From: Cloeon dipterum
Lineage: Eukaryota > Arthropoda > Insecta > Ephemeroptera > Baetidae
Reading direction: 5' to 3'
Assembly (NCBI RefSeq): GCF_949628265.1
Contig: NC_088790.1
Coordinates: 3,104,545 to 3,168,544, forward strand
Length of the DNA stretch: 64,000 bases
Shown here: positions 22,901 through 35,000 of the stretch, piece after piece
Position numbering within the stretch: the stretch's first letter is position 1
Layout of the letters: every line of letters begins with the position of its first letter
Notes under the pieces: generated by a model
Told to the model about the DNA's origin: nothing
Seen by the model: the letters and a program-made list of their open reading frames with translations, nothing else
The model's database searches: none
Position numbers and translations under genes: made by a program

Positions 22901-25440
22901 TACTTTGAACGCCGTATCAAGGACGGAAATGCTGTTGGTTTCGACGCATCTGTCGAAAATCGAGGCGAGGAAGTGGTAGGGCCGCGCGACGTGCATGAAA
23001 ACAGCGTCCAGCACAGAGGTGCCGCTGTGGGTCTGGACGCCGAGGTGGCCGCCTTTCTTCAGAAGCAGCTCCAAGCAGCCTCTGCTCCCGCTGAATGCCG
23101 CCTTGTGCAACGGGGTCAGGCCGACATGGTCGCTCTTGTTCACCAAATTCAGTCCCTCCGTGGTGTCGAGAATGTACTCAAGCACCTTTAAACAGAAAAA
23201 AACATTCTTAGAATTTGATTAAAGCAATTAATGTCCTACTTAAGCAGCCTGAAAACTTTAAAATTACAAAATTATCAAAAAAAAAAAAAAAACGCGAAGA
23301 AATCGGAAACTGATTTTTGTTTTGATTTTGCAAAGAAATTGTTTTGATATTTCGTTTTTCAGAGTACTTCGCGTTTTCAGTTATTTTTAAAATTTAGGGC
23401 TGAAGTAATTTATTTTCTAGAGATTAATATTGTGCTAAATTTGCCAAGATTTCAACTCTTCCGAGCCTTTGTCCTGCACTTTTCAGTAATTTTAGTAAAA
23501 ATAGAAAGAACACCCGGGTTTCAGCATTTGTGCTAGTGCAGTGCGCGCCCTTCTCGGTCCGAGGACAGGGATAAAAAGAGCAAAAAAAACAAGGCTCTTA
23601 ATCCCATAGTTATCCTTATTTTTTAGCATCCATAGACCAAATAATTTATTTTCATCTCACTTGTAAGGCTCCAGAATGTGCAGCCTCGTGCAGGGCAGTG
23701 GCTCCCGAGGCGCTGAGTTTTTCGACTACGGCGCCATGCTCCATGAGCAGGCGAGTGGCGCTCAGGGAACACCTTGCAGCAGCGTGGTGCAAGGCTGACG
23801 TGCCTGTGTACGGGTTCAGGATGTTCACGTCGGCGCCAGCAGCAACCAGCATTTTCACCACTTGCTCGTATCTGGTATTTAATTATTAATTTAAGTAATT
23901 TAATTAAAAAATTGCATTTAATCAAACTTGATGAGTCTCTCGGCGTCATCTGGAGTCACGCCAGCTCCAGCGAGCAGAAGAGGAGTGAGACCCTTTTGGT
24001 CTTTGGCGTCGACGAGGGCTCCTGCTTTAAGGAGGACCTCGACGCAGTCAGGACTGTTCGCTTTCACCGTCTGGTGCAGGCCTGTTCGTCCGAGACTCTC
24101 AGGAATGGGCAACTTTTTTAAAATGTAAGTACTATATTAATTTAAAAAACATACATGACTTCCAACTCCGATATTTGGTAACTTGAAAATCTCTTGAGAT
24201 ATGGTGGGTTTCTTCTGGAACAATAATTTCTTTTCGAAACCTAATCCATTATTACTGCCCATCTTCTTTTTCATTTCTACAACAGGACTGGCTTTCCGAG
24301 AAGACGAGGAGGATGGCGAAGGAGACCACATTTGAAAAGGCAGCAGAATCTACAAGGAAAAAAATTAATATTTTAATTGTAAATTAGTCATATAGTTTTA
24401 GAAGGTGCCTGAGACATTTTCAGGATTTGAAACAATTTCACTCTTTTTGCATATGTAAAATGACATTGGTAGAGGAATAAACGATTATTAATGATTACTA
24501 ATTCTATACCTTTTGATTGACATCAGCTCCAGCAATGATGAGAGCCTTGATGCAACCAGGGTTACTCGCAGCAGTGCAGGCCAAATGAAATGATGATCTA
24601 CCTGAATATTTAACACGGTATTTCAACTCAAAAATGGCTCTACAGTAGGCACTGATTTATGAAGTACAGATCTGAAAGGGTAACTTTTAATTTAAATTTA
24701 TGAACTCAAAGTGTAAAAATTAAAATCCTGGGAAATGACTCGAGGTCAATCATCAAGATTACATCACAAGACGAATTGATCGTGGGAATATTTTAAAAAA
24801 TTGTCAAATTTTTCGATTTCAAACTCTCTGGGCTGACTACCAGGTCATGTAGCTCCAATGATGTCATAAAAATGAATATATGTATATTTTAATATAAAAT
24901 GATGCACAACCGATCGATTTATCCTTTTGAACGATATGCTTTCAGCCGAATTGAGCAGAACACGTATATATTTTAACCAATTTCGAAACATTTAAAAATC
25001 GATTAAAAATATTTCTCACCGACAACGTCCAATATCGTGACATTTGCCCCATTTGAAATCAGCGTTGGAACGAGATGTGGCTGGTCGTAAGCAGCCAAGT
25101 GCAGAAGCGTTACTCGCAACGATCCAAATGTTTCATTAATTTGATCTTTGTGCGTTGAAAGCTCTTTCTTGAGCCTCTCCAAATCCCCGGATTGCACAGC
25201 ATCAAGCAAGGGCGCGGGCTGAAAGCAATGAAACGCAAAGCCAAGGAAATAAATTATAAAAGGAATTACAGGAATTGGAAATGTGAAATTTACCTTTTGA
25301 TGTTGTTCATCTCTTTCCGGATCAACTAAATTAACAATCACGTTTGGATTTACAATCTCCGCGGTCAAATTGCCAAGCTCGATAATCGTTCCAACAGGTC
25401 GATTTTGAAAATCAGACCGGTCATTTTTCTTTCCACTCAT
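19915..25440 (-). CDS. TRPA-type ankyrin cation channel, pyrexia-like, copy A
   Basis: Eleven coding exons, read from high to low: 25440-25294, 25218-25020, 24601-24510, 24349-24155, 24112-23928, 23871-23661, 23185-22904, 22409-21988, 21930-21603, 20887-20553, 20344-19915. All phases agree and give 941 residues, near the 956 of Drosophila Pyrexia. About eight ankyrin repeats fill residues 70-430 (TLLHLAAYDQ, TPLHKAAFSGS). The membrane part follows: S1 about 490-512 (FFFFLLFIYGSF), S2, S3, S4-S5 around ELLLMIGRFPTWGNYALMF, pore helix ending MMAGEFEY, and S6 (IIFLLFVLLTTIVMMNLMVG), then the cytosolic tail. Such channels pass cations in sensory cells in response to heat or chemicals; the stimulus here is unknown. 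I chose ATG 25440 because an upstream in-frame ATG at 25545 is lost in copy B. Painless or Water witch are less likely alternatives. The retained promoter region is a duplicate of the septin-TRP spacer. Confidence 0.88.
22671..22730 (+). repeat. Dispersed repeat shared with a Dicer-2 intron
   Basis: GTAAACAAAACCGAGGGGGA and the following TGATTTAAGGGGG match, in reverse complement, 58726-58785 (GTAAACAAAACCAAGAGGGA, TGATTTTAGGGG). It lies in intron 7 of copy A. Confidence 0.5.
23505..23640. repeat. Insertion specific to copy A intron 6
   Basis: Copy A and copy B agree up to TTTGTCCTGCACTTTTCAGTA (23471 and 34227) and again just before the exon. Copy A has about 130 extra bases here, including the CGCGCCCTTCTCGGTCCGAG module also found near 8860 and 3330. 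This suggests an element gained in copy A, or lost from copy B, after duplication. Confidence 0.55.
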
Positions 25441-26059
25441 TTTTCTGACTGTCGTCTTGATTTGAACTACATACAGACAGGAAACCTGCTTCCCGTCAGA
25501 TAGACAAAAACCGCAGAGTTTGTCAAACGGCAAAGAGAAGCTCATTTAAACGCAACAAAATTTTTGGAGTACAAATTTTATTAACTATTGGCATCAGGAC
25601 AGCTATTCTTGCTTACTTTAGGTGAAAGAATTTGTACAATGAGAGCAATAAGATAGGACTCAACTAATGATTTTACAAGCGAATACTATGGTGTGGGGAG
25701 TTTTAACTCTTAATAAATTGAAAGCAACAGTTAAAGCACAAAATAAAAAATAAAAAAGCGTTTCAAGGCAATAATTGATGTTTATACTCTTACACATATA
25801 AGTACTTTTTAAAAATAAATGAATGAATTTATTCCAAAACTAAAAGGCACGTTATCTTTTTGAGGTGTGTTTCAAACTGATGTAGAGAGCCGTTTGAGCT
25901 GAAAAGCACCTGTTGAGCTGAACACTGCAATAGGTGAAATGGGGCAAAGATTGAAATTGTTGTTTCGTAACGCTCTAGAGACTGAGATTGGCACTCAAAT
26001 GCACTTGGTAGGACACATCCCAAAAGGAAATTAGTATTATTTAAACAATTTTGATGGAT
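25441..26059 (-). promoter_or_regulatory. Duplicated spacer: copy A promoter plus a copied septin 3' UTR tail
   Basis: This segment is nearly the same as 36717-37340. Its left part is the presumed promoter of copy A. Its right part, about 25820-26038, copies the end of the septin 3' UTR, including GGCACTCAAATGCACTTGGT and CAAAAGGAAATTAGTATTAT. Homology to the septin side stops at about 26040, where it switches to the TRPA 3' end (GATGGATTCAATCCTCTTTC). Confidence 0.75.
25828..25833 (-). terminator. Poly(A) signal probably used by TRPA copy B, derived from the septin
   Basis: AATAAA on the minus strand (TTTATT on plus), 227 nt past the copy B stop at 26060. It is the duplicate of the signal at 37126-37131 in the septin 3' UTR, in the context TTTTGGAATAAATTCATT in both places. 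Confidence 0.6.
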
Positions 26060-29000
26060 TCAATCCTCTTTCAAGCGCTGTAACACGCAATAGGCCCCTT
26101 GAACCTCGCAAACAACATCTTCCAAATTCGAGGTGCGCTCATTTCCATTGACATTGAGGTGCTGGTTTAGCCTGCGAGACTCTTTGATCGACAGCGTTCT
26201 GCCTCTTGCTGACCAGGACAGAGGCTTGGAAGAGGACACTTGGATCATGTTCTTGACATCCTGCAGCTCCTCAAACAGTCTGAGCATCATATCCTCGACC
26301 GCCGCTTGCTGCTGCACGCCGAAGAGGACGGTTTGAGATCCGCCAGACCGACTGTCCAGCCACGAGTATCTGCTTGTCCTGTCCCCAGGAATCATTTCCT
26401 CATCCGTTTTTAATTGGGAAATCGCTCTCTGGCGCACAGCTAGCTCGACGCAAGCCTCAATCAGTTTTGGAGGAAGATTTTTTGGATATCTGGAAAATTA
26501 AACTATAAAAGGTTTTTTCGAAACGACTTTTTCGATTTTTATTAGTTTATTTTTAAAAATGTTGCCAATATTTCTACTACTAGCAAAGCAAAATCATGCA
26601 CTTATCTACAGATTTTGAGTCAATTCTCTTAATTTCAAACCTGGTCTTTCTTTCTACGGCGCTGGGTTGGAGGGTGAGCTCAGTGACGACGCGTCTTCGC
26701 TGCGTCAAAAACGACAGAATGCATTTGGGCAGGCCTTTTTTGAAAATTGGACGCGAAATGATCGTTTCCAGATGGTCGACGAATTGGGCCTGCTTCAAGA
26801 GCCGCCTGAAGTGGCCTTCCGCCTGCACTGCCTGGATGTCGCTGACGGCCAGACCGACCATCAGGTTCATCATGACAATTGTCGTCAGCAGGACGAATAG
26901 AAGAAAAATTATTCTCCCTGTCAGATTTGGCGCGTGCTTCCTTCCGCCAGTTAGCGTCTTTTCTTCAAACAAGTCCTTTTAAAACAAGTTTTATTATAGA
27001 AGGATTATTTTTAATTAACTCTTAAATTTTAGGTCAGAATTCCAAATATTGCCTTCTTTACAGTGGTTTATAAAGTTTGCCAATTTAAAAAAATATTTGA
27101 TTTTTTGGTAATTATAAGAAGTCTAAAATGGTCTACATTAAACGCCTAACAACTTTGCCACGTTGACAAACTTCCTAAGTCAAAGGTCACCAAAATGCGA
27201 CCTAAGATTTCATAAAAATTTCTGCATATCAAAAGGAACAAAAAAATTATTTTGAAGATTGCCAAAATGCGCCTCATTAATATAAAAATATTTTTTTTAA
27301 AGTGGCGTTTTTTCCGTATTTTTGAAAAATGCGAATTTTTTAAAAGTGTAGACTCACTTCATGAGCTACATTTTATGGTTCAATTTAAGCTCTTAGAGGC
27401 ACCAGCCCCCCTTTTGCTCAGACCCCTGTTTGCGTGCATTCTCGGAACAGTGTAAGGGAAGGTTCATTTTAGTAGAGCAGTCAAATCATGCTCATGGCGT
27501 GTCGTCACTTTTGCCAGCCATACAACTTGCGAATTACTGAATCAGTCTTGTGATCCCTTACTCACGGAGCCGAGACAATTGAGTGGATACAAGGGCGATT
27601 GCAACCCAAGCCTATGGCCAAGTGGGAGACACGGCTAAAAATAGACCAGACAGAGGTGCATCGGTGCACGTGCAGTAGAGCACGGGCAACGGCCTCTCTC
27701 GACGCCAAAGCAACAGTAAGACAAGACGACGGGCGGCTCATTTCAAAGCTGATTCCCCATTAATCATGTCTGTCATCTCCCCGCTCCACAGAAGAAACAC
27801 AGGGCCCTACAAAGAGTGAGGGTGTCGCAATGTCGCAATCATAGACGAAAACAAGCGGCAAATGGACCAAAAACGTCAGAACGCGCGGCGGTTATAGATT
27901 TATGGGGCGCCGAGACCAGACATGCACGCACACGGGCGGGACTTGGGTATAAAGAGGGGGGATCGCGGCGCCTCGGGACTCTTGTTCAACACCCGCTATA
28001 CGAGGCAGCAGGTGGTTTTCTCTCCATCCCCCCGTGATTGTACATTGGCCGGAACATCATCCTGTCACCGCGAGAAACCGAACACCAGTCACCTTTGGCA
28101 CTGAGCATCCCTCAGTGTTGCATTCCACCCCAATTTGCTGAACACTGGGACACACATGCAGCCCACTATCCTTTTTGTTCTCTCATAAGTTCACTTATAC
28201 CTCGATTAGTTCCTCACATCAAGACATTCGCGTCACACTACCCACGCTTACCGCAAATCGTTTCCGTCCTAACAAAACAGGCGACAGGCCGATTCACGAA
28301 CCTTAGATACTCATCGTTTTCTGAGTAATTAGTCGGTTTCCGTTGATTTCCGATAAGTTCTGTTTGATCCGAGAGTTAATATCACACTAGAACACATTAA
28401 TACTCCAAAGTGCCTATTTCATATTTCAATTTTATATCAATTAATGTTTGCAACCTTTCCATAATTGTAATTTGTCTCGTTTTACATATTCTTAAAACAT
28501 TGCTGTATCGCTTGAATAATTTGTGTGAAAAAAACCACTTTTCCAAACTTTAAAATTCGTTCGTTTCTGTCCCTATATGTCGCTATATCTCCTTTCTGCT
28601 CAACTGAAGAATTGAAAGAAATTGCTAAGTTTAACGTAAGTGTTTTCCCATTTAATGCGTGGAAAACTAGTTTTGAAGTCTCACAGAACTGCCAATTAAC
28701 GTAAAAGTGCTCTCCCACTCAGGCGAGGAAAGTTAGCTGGCAAAGAGACTTATCAGAATCAGAAAGAAATATTACGTCTTGGTGCCGTAAAAATCGCGCA
28801 TGTGTTCTTGGTGTACCCGTAAAAAGCGCGTATGTGTTTTTGGTGTACCCGTAAAAAGCGCGCATGTGTAAAGTTGCGCATCTGAAAAAGTGCGTAAGTA
28901 ACAGTGGGTTACCAAACACATTTTTTTTTAAATTTTAAATTTTTGGCGCCTATTACATGCCCCATCCAAATATTATGCTCCTCTGACAGCAGGAACATCA

Positions 29001-32000
29001 TCTAGTGACAACGCCAATAAGTAAGGATAGTAGCCGGCAGCCGCGTAAACATGCATACCTCTCATGCACCTCTCATAAGATTCATTTTGTTTATAATTTC
29101 GTTGGTAATGTGAATGAAGTATGTTAAAGGTATAATACATGAAAACTAGTAAAATAAAATGCAATACCAATACTTCTGTTAGAGCAGCTTGTAAGGATGA
29201 TGAGAAACAAAGAAAGGAAAACTACTTCTTGCAGAATGCCCACATACACGCGCATGATGACAAAACTGAGATAGTTTTGCAACTCCAAATCTCGGGTTTT
29301 AACCATTAGAATTGAAAAAACTAACCACTGTTGGAATTTAGCGGTGGTTATTTTTTAATTCTGTTGGTTCGAACCTGAGATTTGGGGGTATAATCAATCC
29401 AAAAACTCAACGCGGATGTTCAAAGGTCACAATCTTGGGAATTATTTGAGCATACTTCAAAGCTTTTTGCTCAGGGGTGTACTATAACAAAAATTTAATA
29501 AACGTTTAACTCGTTTCAACATGGCTAACAGCTTTTATGTTTACCTCAAAGTGGTAGGTCAAAGATCAGGTCATAAAAATTAACTTTTGGATTTTAAACT
29601 CAAATTTGAAAATGAATATATTGAAATTTTTTATTTTTTTCATAGCCATTTTGTAGAGCACAAAAAATTAAGCTGCAAACGACAAAATTTGGAATGGCGT
29701 TTTTCCTCATTTTTTTAATAAAAAATGAAAATTTCGAAAAATCTTGTTTTCTGAGGTTGCTAAAAATCGATGATCGATGAAATCTCGACTTGCAATCATC
29801 CGATTTTGAAAAAAACCGAATACCGTTAGACTTGTTTTAACGTCCCCAAGTGCACTAAAGGGGTATAGTACCCACCAACCCCCAACCCCCTTTTAACCCC
29901 TTAATTACCTGAAATTTAGCATTATTCGTCCGTTTCAACACCTTAGCACGACGTTGACTTGTAATTGTCTTCTTCAAATCAATTTAGTTACTTAGTTCAC
30001 TTCAATACGAGTCAAACGGTACTTAATTTTTGTAAATAGGACCACCTTTTTGTGTTTAGTTCGAGATTTGGTGCTCATCGAGCATTTTAATGCATCCGCG
30101 TCTTAATAAAAAACTTTGTGCCACCCAAATATCAGGTTGTAGTGGTCCTATTTTCAAAAATTAAGTATCGTTTGACTCGTATTGAAGTGAACTAAGTAAC
30201 TAAATTGGTTTGAAGAAGACAATTACTCGTCAACGTTGTGCTAAGGTGTTGAAAAGGCCGAAAAAATGCTAAATTTCACGTTATTAAGGGGGTTAAATGG
30301 GGGTTGGGGGTTGGTAGGAATCATACCACTTTATTGCACTTAGGGATGTCAAGACGAGTCTAACGGTATGTGGTTTTTGAAATTCGGATGATTAGAAGTC
30401 GAGATTTGGTCGATCATCGTTTTTTACTAACCTCGAAAAACAAGTTTTTTCGAAGTTCTCATTTTTTAATAAAAAAAAATGATACAAAATGCCATTCTAA
30501 ATTTTTACGTTTTTAACTTAAATTTTTGTGCTCTACAAAATGGATATGAAAAAAATTAAAAATGTCGACATATTCATTCTCAAATTTGAGTTCAGATTAA
30601 AAAATCTATTTTAATGACAACGACATTTGACCTAAAAAATGTCATGTTTTTTTGAAATGCAAAATCTCCGAAAACTAAAAATTAATCGCTCATGATTAAA
30701 GTACAAGCTAATGTTGGAAAGTATATAATTAGGCACTAGGTTTGAAGAAAAATCATGAAATTTCTTATTAAAACATGCAGGTCTCGGAAGAAAGCCTATT
30801 TGAAAAGTGGGAACTTGGGCTTTGCTTCGTGAATTTTTGATAAAAATTGTAAGCCACCATTTTTGCATCTAATAACAGCATTCAAATACAGCAACAGCTT
30901 CGATGTGCTCCATGCATTGTAGTGGGGAAACAGTTTTTTCTCTCTCCTGTAAAATTGAGATTTGGAGCTATGCGCAAATTTTACGGGTACACCAAGAATA
31001 CATGCGCGCTTTTTACGGTTACACCAAGAACACGTGCGCGCTTTTTACGGGTACACCAAGAACACATGCGCGATTTTTACGCCACCAGGACGATTACAAA
31101 GAAATACGCTGAGAGAGTAGCGAGAGTTCATCTCTCCGCACCGAGAAAGGAAGAGAGAGCCGTGCCGTTTAGCACCCCCAGAGTCGTGCCCGCAAAGCTG
31201 ACGCGGTGGGCGACCTATCTACCGCCGAACCGAGCCGGACTTCTTCACACACACGGTGAGTTGCTTTCTTCTCTCCCTTGTTCGCCAGTCCTTCCAGTAA
31301 ACCCCGAACTCAACTCAAATTTGCTGTGTAATTTCTCCGCTCTCCAACACTTTGAGCAAGGCTACAAAAAGCGTGTTTTTAACCAAAAATTGACTTTAAT
31401 TGCAATTTACACTACTTTCACACATTTTTCAGTCAGATTTGCCAACTTAAAAGTTTTGAAAATTAATGAGTTTTTAAAGGGAGTTGAAATAAACCACGCA
31501 CGGGGGAAATTCTTAATTAATTATTAATTAGGCCGTCATTGATGTCGTTCCCATTGTGCGCTTCCCGCCCAAGTGAATTTCACGTTAAATTTGCTTCCTC
31601 CAAATCGTGGAGACAAGAATCAAAACAACCACCAACAGACGCACCTACTAGTCTAGATCAGCGGGGACCAGATTCGTGCGACGCGCAGATAAGGCGTCCG
31701 GTGGAGTATGGCGCGAAAAAAACGGTGACGTGAAAATACGCGAATAGAACCAAATTTTCGTCAATATTGTGACGTATAATTTGCATTACTTGTACTTATT
31801 GTGTCTTTTAAATCGTAAAAACAAACTCTTGACACTCGTACGGCAATCCAAAGAGATCTGCGCAGTAGGAACCAATTTATCGCACCTCTGGCCCCCGCTG
31901 GTCTAGACCCTGCCGAATAAATTACCTTGTACTCGAACTCTCCAGCCATCATGACGATCGTCTTGACGAAAGTTTTGGAAGGGTCGCTGAAAATATCCCC

Positions 32001-35000
32001 GTCGTGAAACTGGACGTAGAAACTGAACGTGAAGCCGATCACGATGAACACAAAAGTCAGCATCACTTTCAGCACATTTCTCAGCACCGTGTAGAACATG
32101 AGAGCGTAGTTGCCCCACGTTGGAAATCGGCCGATCATCAGTAGAAGCTCCGTCCACGCGAGCAGCACGATAATTGATATCAACTGCACTTGGAAATTTT
32201 CATATCCAAGATCATGAATATGAATATAAACCCTAAGAGATTAATTTAACAAGGTTGTAAAAAGTTTTATTCCATTTTAAAGACCGTCTTTGACGAAGTT
32301 TCTGAGCACACCAATCGATTCTTGAGGGTCGAATCAGGTAAAGTGGATATTTTTCCGAACAAAAAGTGCAACACAACTTGCAAACTTTTTTCCCGCCAAA
32401 ACAATATGAATGCGAGAAGTGCGCATGCGTGAGAGCTGGTTTGAGCACTTGCAGAGAGACGAATGACTTCTTTGTCAGATCCAGTCTGCTTTGACGCATA
32501 AGCACATCTCGCATTCATATTATTTTGGCGGGGAAAAAGGTCGAACGTCGCGCTGGAAGTCTTGGAAGGAAAAAATATCTACTTCGAACCCTCAAGAAAT
32601 CGATTAGTGTGCTCAAAAGCTTCGTCAAAGACAGTCTTTAAAAGATATTAACTTACACAACTAAAGATGAAGTGCCCAAGAAGGCAAAATTCCAGGTTTC
32701 TATATCTTTTAAGTAGAATATCGGCCTCAAAGAGATTTGTAAGACCACGTGAGTCAACAACATGATGGAGGTCACGGTCAGCGAATATTTGGCCACATTT
32801 CTGGTGTATAATGAGACATCCGTTGCATTGGCCTCGTGCGACTCGTTTTCGTCCACTACGAACACGCTGAGGGAAATGATGAAATTCCCGTAAATGAAGA
32901 GCAGGAAGAAAAAGAAGATGCGCAGCTTTTGCCATTTGAGCCAGAGAAACGTCTCCAGCAACGGATGTCGCAGCAGATCTGACTGTCCCGACCCCTTTGG
33001 TGAGTTAAAAATCTCCCTCAATATCGACGTTTGCCTGTCGCAGCCACGTGGAGCAATGACACTGAAGTCCAGATGAACCTGGAATGAATGGTTAAAAATG
33101 CATTAGCCCCCCAATTAATCACCATTAATTTGATTATAATAGTGTGGGGGTACCTGCGGACCCCAAGAGATTTATAACGAAAATTTGTGCAAAAATCTGA
33201 AAAATTGTAATGGATTTTTTTTACATAAGGGTGAAATTCACTCCTTGCATGCAATTTCCACCTCCTTTTGTCACCACTTTAGTTGTTTTGCACATGACAT
33301 AATACAGTAAGATTTTATTTGAGAGTTAAGAGACGCTCTTTTCAGGGCGGGGTCCGCTCTACCAAACCCAATCCCTATCTTCCCGTGTAAAAAATCGGCA
33401 AAGTTGCGAATTTTGGCGCAAAACTCCAGCAATTGACGTGAAGGCGTATTTTCAAGTTAGGAACCGAATTTGGCCTGTAAATGAATTAAAAAATAACACC
33501 AAACACTTTAAAATAGCAGATATTGGGGGCGTCGGCGGCGGTGGAGGCGGGCAAAACACGTATTAGAGTTTTATGGCGAACTTGAACAATTTCGTTTTTT
33601 GCTGTACAGTTAAAAAACCACAGGTACCTAAGGGATTAATTTAGATTAAAATTGCTTTACTTTGAACGCTGTATCAAGGACGGAAATGCTGTTGGTTTCG
33701 ACGCATCTGTCGAAAATCGAGGCGAGGAAGTGGTAGGGCCGCGCGACGTGCATGAAAACAGCGTCCAGCACAGAGGTGCCGCTGTGGGTCTGGACGCCGA
33801 GGTGGCCGCCTTTCTTCAGAAGCAGCTCCAAGCAGCCTCTGCTCCCGCTGAATGCCGCCTTGTGCAACGGGGTCAGGCCGACATGGTCGCTCTTGTTCAC
33901 CAAATTCATTCCCGCCGTGGTGTCGAGAATGTATTCAAGCACCTTAAAACAGAAATAAAAAAACATTCTTAGAATTTAATTAAAGCACTTAATGATCTAC
34001 TTAAGCAGCCTGAAAACTTTAAAATTACAAAATTATCAAAAGAACGCGAAGAAATCGGAAAATGATTTTTGTTTTGATTTTGCAAAGAAATTGTTTTGAT
34101 ATTTCGTTTTTAAGGTAATTCGCGTTTTTAAGTTTTTTTTTAAATTTAGGGCAGGAGGGAATAATTTATTTTCTAGAGATTAATATTGTGCCAAATTTGC
34201 CAAAATTTCAACCCTTCCAAACCTTTGTCCTGCACTTTTCAGTACTTTGTCAATGATTTTCCACATCACTAGAAAAAATTTTTAACTCACTTCTAAGGCT
34301 CCAGAATGTGCAGCCTCGTGCAGCGCAGTGGCTCCCGAGGCGCTGAGTTTTTCGACTACGGCGCCATGCTCCATGAGCAGGCGAGTGGCGCTCAGGGAAC
34401 ACCTTGCAGCAGCGTGGTGCAAGGCTGACGAGCCTGTGTACGTGTTCAGAATGTTCACGTCGGCGCCTGCAGCAACCAGCATTTTCACCACTTGCTCGTA
34501 TCTGGTATTTAATTATTAATTTAAGTAATTTAATTAAAAAATTGCATTTAATCAAACTTGACGAGTCTCTCGGCGTCATCTGGAGAAACGCCTGCTCCAG
34601 CGAGCAGAAGAGGAGTGAGACCCTTTTGGTCTTTGGCGTCGACGAGGGCTCCTGCTTTAAGGAGGACCTCGACGCAGTCAGGACTGTTCGCTTTCACAGT
34701 CTGGTGCAGGCCTGTTCGTCCGAGACTCTCAGGAATGGGCAACTTATTTTAAATTGAAGTATTGCATCAAATTAAACAATACACACATGACTTCCAACTC
34801 CGGTGTTTGGTAACTTGGAAATCTCTTGAGATAGAGTCAGTTTCTTTTGGGAAAATTTCTTTTCTGAACCGAATCTATTATTGCTGCCCATCGTCTTTTT
34901 GATTTCTCCAATAGGACTGACTTTCCTTGGAGACGAGGTGGATGGCGAAGTAGACCACATTTGCAAAGGCAGCAGAATCTTTAAGAGGAAAATTAATTTT

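Larger units (their letters stand above)
27345..31375. mobile_element. Composite insertion in intron 9 of TRPA copy B
   Basis: Copy A and B introns correspond on both sides (A about 21260-21330; B up to about 27345 and from about 31375), so about 4 kb here is extra. It contains a GC-richer segment (27480-28340), AT-rich sequence, a foldback element (28773-31096) and another GC-rich piece (31097-31370). No transposase or reverse transcriptase frame is visible. Confidence 0.65.

Noticed and set aside
25441-25545. Upstream ATG (25545) as the start of TRPA copy A
   Set aside because: In copy B the matching ATG is lost and the frame is broken by an indel, so the conserved ATG at 25440 was chosen.
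28719-28919. 66-codon ORF with repeated GYTKNTYALFTG-like units
   Set aside because: The peptide repeat is a by-product of the tandem subrepeats at the foldback element end.
30922-31527. 201-codon ORF across the end of the foldback element
   Set aside because: It is read through the terminal subrepeats and the flanking insertion, has no domain, and its N-terminal part is simply the tandem unit translated.
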